A DNA stretch of 64,000 nt from the NCBI RefSeq assembly GCF_000208865.1, contig NC_018393.1, forward strand, positions 372,001 through 436,000. The letters run 5' to 3'. The notes under the pieces are model-generated. The model did not search any database and was not told where the DNA came from. It saw only the letters and a list, made by a program, of their open reading frames with translations. The position numbers and the translations under genes were made by a program. Below are positions 59,901 through 64,000 of the stretch, piece by piece. The DNA comes from Neospora caninum Liverpool. Its lineage: Eukaryota > Apicomplexa > Conoidasida > Eucoccidiorida > Sarcocystidae. Position 1 is the stretch's first letter; each line of letters begins with the position of its first letter.

Positions 59901-62900
59901 ACCTAGCAGCGTATACGAGGCAGGCGCTATCTCTGCGTCTCCCTTCTTCCTCACTTTTTTCTGTTCCCTCTCTGTTCAGGAGTCCACTTGGTGCCCCTCA
60001 CCAGGCCACTTCTTCTGTCGCTCCTGTATCCCTCGTCGAGCGCGCGATGCAGTGTTTTTCTTCTGGAGCAGCTTTCGTCGCCTCAGCAGTTGGCGAGATC
60101 GCCGGTCCGGGTTCCGAGCTGTACCTACACCGGGCGAGGAAGCCGGTTTCTGTCGCCCCCCTCCTCACTCAAGAGTGCCTAGGGGTTTTGCAGTCGAGTC
60201 AGAAGAAGCCTTTTGGCGAGAAGAAGGGACAAGCGGCGAAAGACGAAAAGGAGGAGGTGGCGGCGCTCAAGGAGTGCATCCGCGTGATCGCCGTCGAGGG
60301 CGGAGGCTGCATCAAAGCAGAAGGTAGGAGAGACAGATCCTGTCGGCGGGGATGCAGAGTGAGAGAGGAAGTCCGCGAGGAAGCGAGAGCGGGACAAAGA
60401 AGGCCAGGACAGGGCGAAGGAGCGCGACGACGCAGCCGCGAAGACACTCTAACGGAGGGAGCAGAATATCAAGAGAAAAGGGAGAGGGAAAAAGAAATGG
60501 GCAAACGTTCCGTTTCGGCGCGTTGCCTTCTCCAGTTCTCTGTTCTCTTCCCGTTTGGATTTTCTGGCGTGTGATTCCGCGTTCGTCTCTCTTTCTTCCT
60601 AGGCTTGAGCACACTGGTCCCCATCCTGCGCTCGAAGGTCGGAGACCCGCGCCCCGCAGTCTCTCGCTTCGCCCTGCTGCTCGCCTCTGCAGTCTGCGAC
60701 GCGTTGGCAAAGCAGCCAGGCCAATGCAAGGACGAAGAGGAAAGGCGGACAGAGACAGGGCAGGAATGCGGAACAGAGACGGGAGCAGGGGACGCAGAGC
60801 GAACGCGGGGGGAGAACAAACGGCCAAGCCGCGGATGCCACCTGTACAAGGACAGTCTTCTTCCTGCGATCTTTGATCGGCTGCACGGCACCGACCGAAG
60901 GGTAAAACATTCAGAAACCGAACGTGGGAGAGAGACACCGGAAAAAGCGAGAAGCTAAGGCAGAGTGAAAATGCCAACTGTGGCGGTTCTGAGGACTTCT
61001 GTGCCCCCCGTTTCGGGCTTCTCTCTGCGTCTCTCTCGTCGTTCTCTTTCTCTTTTCAGGTCCGTCTCGCCAGTGCGCACTCCTGTCTGGGTGGTTCTTC
61101 CTGTCTTGTCTTTCCGGGTGTCCACGCGTTTTCTGGTTTCTCCGAGCTCTATTATCTTCAGACGGTCGAGCTGGCGCACATCGCGACGCTCAAATGGCTC
61201 CAGGCGATCGGCCCTGAAGAAGCGGTTCCCCTTCTCCTCCCCTGCCTCGAACGGGCCCTCTCTGCTCTCCCTCGCAGTGCAAGTTTCTCTGGACGTCTCG
61301 GCTCCTCTTCTCCCCGCGTTCTCTCTTCTCTTTCTTTTTCGCTCTCGTCGTCGGTTTCTTCTTCCCTTGCGTCGTCGGTTTCTTCTTCGCTCTCGTCGTC
61401 GGTTTCTTCTTCCCTTTCGTCGTCGGTTTCTTCTTCGCTCTCGTCAGTTCCCGCTAGAGAGGCAGACTCTGCGGACGGGCTCGGCCGGAAGGTCGGGGAG
61501 GCACTTATCGCTCTTCTCGTCGCGAGTCGCTTTTCCTTCGGCGCTTCCGCGGGCGTGTCGGAGGCGCATGCAGCGACTCTCTCGCGTCGCCTGCTGCCGC
61601 TGCTCTTCAGTCTTCTTCGTGCGGCGCTGAAAGCTCGTGAGAGCAGCCGGGACGCGCGGGAGTCGAGCCGCGCCGCGGAAGTCGTGGACCTCCTAGAGGC
61701 GCTGATTGCGCAGGTGGAGCGACACCTGGGCGACGCAGCCGCCGCGGGCGTCGAGGCGGAGAAACAGAAAATCCGCGCCTGGGAAGCTGTGTGCGCCTCA
61801 GAGAGAGCGAGCGACGCGCGAGAACGCGCAGAGGAACACACGCCTCTTGGAGAGCCGCGCCTGAGGTCGGGTGGGGAAGCGAGCGACGTGGAGGTTCGGA
61901 TGGAGGAGGCCGGAGACGTGCAGGGTGAGAAGGGCGGCGACCGGGGAGACCAGGGCGGCGAGAAAGAGGTCGCCTGTGTCCCGGGGGCGTGCGTGCCGGA
62001 GTCTTCCCCGGTGGCTTCGACGGACTCGAGCACCTCCGAAGGCGCAAAGACGGGCGGAGACAGCGAAGAAGAAGGATTTTTCTTCCACGTCCACCGCGTT
62101 CCCAAGGCGTTTCTCGTCCAGCGCCCAGGGAGNNNNNNNNNNNNNNNNNNNNNNNNNNNNNNNNNNNNNNNNNNNNNNNNNNNNNNNNNNNNNNNNNNNN
62201 NNNNNNNNNNNNNNNNNNNNNNNNNNNNNNNNAAAAGTTATGAGCAGGAGAGGGGGGAAGCATGCGTGAGGGGCGGTTCCCAGGTCGGCCGGACGTGTGG
62301 AGAGCCACCCATCTTTTTGTTCGAGTTTCTCTGGACGAGAAAGAAACATTGAACTCGAGGGTCGAAAGCAAGGCCGAGACGCCTTGGCCGTCTGCAGTTT
62401 CCGACGCGTGGAAATTCGCTCGTTCTCTGTTTTGGTCTTTCCTTCAGCGTCGCAGAGAGCTCGCCCACTTTTCCCCGCGGTCTCGCGCCGCCTTCTCAGG
62501 ACCTCCCTTCCTCTCCATCGCTGTCTCTCCCCCCCTCGCTCCCTCCCTCTTCTTGCTTTTCTCTGGGGGGCGTGCGCGAGTGTCGCTACACGGTGGCGGC
62601 ACCGCTAGTGGTTTTGGGTGTTCTTCTACAGACGCTCCAGTCGCTCCACTTGCGTCTGAGTTTGACTGACCAGCAGGCGGCTTCTGCGCTCCTCCTCGAT
62701 CTCCGCTCGCAAGCGGCTCTCCACGAAGTTTTGCAGGGGAAGAAAGCGACAGAGAGAAGAGAGAAGGGCGAGCGGCGGAAGTCGGTCTCGTCGCCCCTTC
62801 GAGTGCCGTCTTCGGGGCGCGAGAGCTGGCCAACTGGAGCCGCCTTTGTCCAGGAAAAACACCAAACAGTGATTCGTGAGCTCCTTCTCCTCCTCGCGAC

Positions 62901-63607
62901 TGTGGCGGGAGAACCCGCGGCGCTCGTCTGTACGCTGCACAGACAGCTGGCGAAAACCAAGAACCGAAAGTGAGCGGAAATGCGAGACCCTGGAGATGCG
63001 CAGAGACCGGCGACGAAGAAGAGAGGCGACCGCGTGGAGCGGGCGGGAGGAAGCGTGGCCAGAGTAAAGTTTGGACGTAACGCAACTTGAGTCGTGTACG
63101 TTTTGTTCACCAAACACGCTTCATCTTTGTGATGTGGCGCTGGCATGGTGATGATGCAAAACCAAAACGCAAAGCGAAAATACAGCAGAGTCCGAAAGAC
63201 ATGTTGATCTGTTTTTTTTCTCCGCTTTTTTGCAGTCTCGTGTATGACGTTCTGGAAGCAGTTTGCGTGGCGCTGGAACACCACCTGCGTCTCGCCTCGC
63301 CCTTTGCACTCTCGGTTCGCGAGAAAGTCGAGAAGGGGGCGACGTGGGAGAAATGGGAGAAATCGTCGCTGGCGCTTTCCTTCTCTGCGGTAGAGCTCTC
63401 CTCCACTTTCCCCGCCTATGCAGCCGCCCAGGCGCAGTTCGCCGAGTTCCTGCTGGGGCAAATGGTTCCGCGCATCTGTCAGATCCTCACGGGTCCGGTG
63501 CTTGTCGAAGACAAAGAACGGAGAGAAGGCGAGCGTCTCTCGCTGAAGGAAATCGCCCTCAAAGCTCTCGCTCTCTGCAACTCAGTGACCAAGGGAGGCG
63601 TCCTCAA
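53956..63607 (+). CDS. TOG/HEAT-array microtubule regulator, XMAP215/CKAP5-like (partial: crosses an assembly gap and runs off the right edge)
   Basis: Exons: 53956-56097, 56464-57448, 57676-58331, 58653-59111, 59474-59643, 59980-60323, 60603-60901, 61162 to the gap at 62133, then 62632-62969 and 63236-63607. The last exon ends at a donor (CTCAA, then GTAAGC), so the gene continues. All joins outside the gap are in phase. Start ATG at 53956 (MAKELAPG). Residues 1-360 are Ser/Ala/Pro-rich and disordered. A first TOG-like HEAT array covers about 365-615 (VKHRVHGCEELL, DSNPLVLSKVVDFM, DKKVRGVCTALAAHA). A second begins with the TOG-style helix LPWKVKMQAWQQLEE and runs on through NRQVQVAATSCLGAFL. 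More HEAT-like blocks follow, such as VGDPRPAVSRFALLLASA and ELAHIATLKWL. TOG arrays bind curved tubulin and drive microtubule polymerisation. Separation from CLASP or TOGARAM is not certain. Confidence 0.75.
56107..56322 (+). repeat. Nine tandem 24-bp units, open in frame, in intron 1 of the TOG gene
   Basis: The unit (CAAAGAGAGAACGGAGCGAA plus AGAG, with small variants) repeats nine times. It starts 9 nt after the donor of exon 1 and stays in the exon's reading frame, spelling QRENGAKE and variants, until a TAG at 56353-56355. Confidence 0.95.
59750..59769. repeat. TA microsatellite in a TOG-gene intron
   Basis: TA run between exons 5 and 6. Confidence 0.9.
61339..61449 (+). repeat. Coding 24-bp Ser-rich tandem repeat in the TOG gene
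   Basis: About 4.6 units alternate between two versions, SLSSSVSS and SLASSVSS or its SLSSSVSS synonym (TCGCTC and TCCCTT starts). They lie within exon 8 in the open frame and form a flexible Ser-rich linker between HEAT blocks. Confidence 0.9.
62133..62232. other. Assembly gap of 100 N
   Basis: Exactly 100 N, the usual placeholder for a gap of unknown size. It interrupts the TOG-array gene in or just after exon 8, so the number of residues missing is unknown. Confidence 0.99.
62233..62631. other. Sequence between the gap and the next TOG-gene exon
   Basis: This 399-bp stretch holds no exon that I can phase. Its last part is pyrimidine-rich and ends in the acceptor TTCTTCTACAG, so it is mostly or wholly intron. 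Confidence 0.5.
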
Positions 63608-64000
63608 GTAAGCCGATGTCCCGAGCGTTTCCGAAGCTCACACCCACATGTAACATGAGGTATACAGATTCATGTAAATCTTTGTGGATGTCTGAGAAAG
63701 AAGAGGCAACTAGACGCCGAATGAACGAATAAACGCATGCCTATATATAGATATATATACATTTACATATGCAAATAGAAAAAAATCTATCTAAGGGTGA
63801 ATCTGTGGTCAGCCTGCAGATGCGTGGAGCTGGTCGGACGGAGCAAAAGCGCGGGAGCGCCCCAGGGGCCTTTCGGGGGTTTGTGTACCGACGGCTAAGT
63901 TCTCAGCTGGAAAAGTTCTAGCTGGGGGAGATGTTGGCGAGACTGGAGCTTGGCCAGTTACGTTTCTTGCCTGCGAGTCAAGGCGTGTCGTGCAAACGGT
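63608..64000. other. Intron of the TOG-array gene running off the window
   Basis: It begins with the donor GTAAGC. It holds a short TATA-rich stretch near 63741-63760 and no further exon that I can support. Confidence 0.55.

Noticed and set aside
61158..62105. 315-codon minus-strand frame rich in DDESEEETDD
   Set aside because: It is the antisense reading of the Ser-rich coding repeat; the plus strand joins in phase to neighbouring exons.

Overview
The window comes from a nuclear chromosome of a tissue-cyst coccidian (Toxoplasma, Hammondia, Neospora or a close relative). Genes are broken into many short exons by GT-AG introns. Long TA microsatellites and TGCATGC-type palindromes are common, and exons carry low-complexity Ser/Arg/Glu runs. 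The gene set fits an alveolate that secretes adhesins and makes flagellated male gametes. I cannot fix the species from sequence alone. A 100-N run at 62133-62232 marks an assembly gap. Bacterial-style single-ORF reading fails here, so gene models were built by joining exons with matching splice phase.

Six genes are supported. (1) 263-6001, minus: a 542-residue coiled-coil protein ending in a CHORD-like zinc finger followed by a CCHC zinc knuckle, 12 exons, every junction in phase. (2) 8069-9709, plus: a 195-residue secreted ML-domain (NPC2-like) lipid-binding protein, 4 exons. (3) 10142-20858, minus: the HEAT-repeat dynein assembly factor DNAAF5/HEATR2, about 25 exons, most resolved. (4) 24513-33746, plus: a 1061-residue multi-pass membrane cyclic-nucleotide phosphodiesterase, 16 exons, all in phase. 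(5) 37382-50959, plus: a DPY19-type C-mannosyltransferase with a coccidian-style C-terminal helical, TPR-like extension. (6) 53956 to beyond the window, plus: a TOG/HEAT-array microtubule regulator of the XMAP215/CKAP5 type, interrupted by the gap.

Layout: genes 1 and 2 diverge from a 2.1-kb spacer, genes 2 and 3 converge with 432 bp between stop codons, genes 3 and 4 diverge from a 3.7-kb spacer, and genes 4, 5 and 6 run in tandem. There is no operon logic. Themes that recur are the cytoskeleton (DNAAF5, the TOG protein, possibly the coiled-coil protein), cyclic-nucleotide signalling (the PDE) and the secretory pathway (ML protein, DPY19). No tRNA, rRNA, transposon or CRISPR array was recognised.
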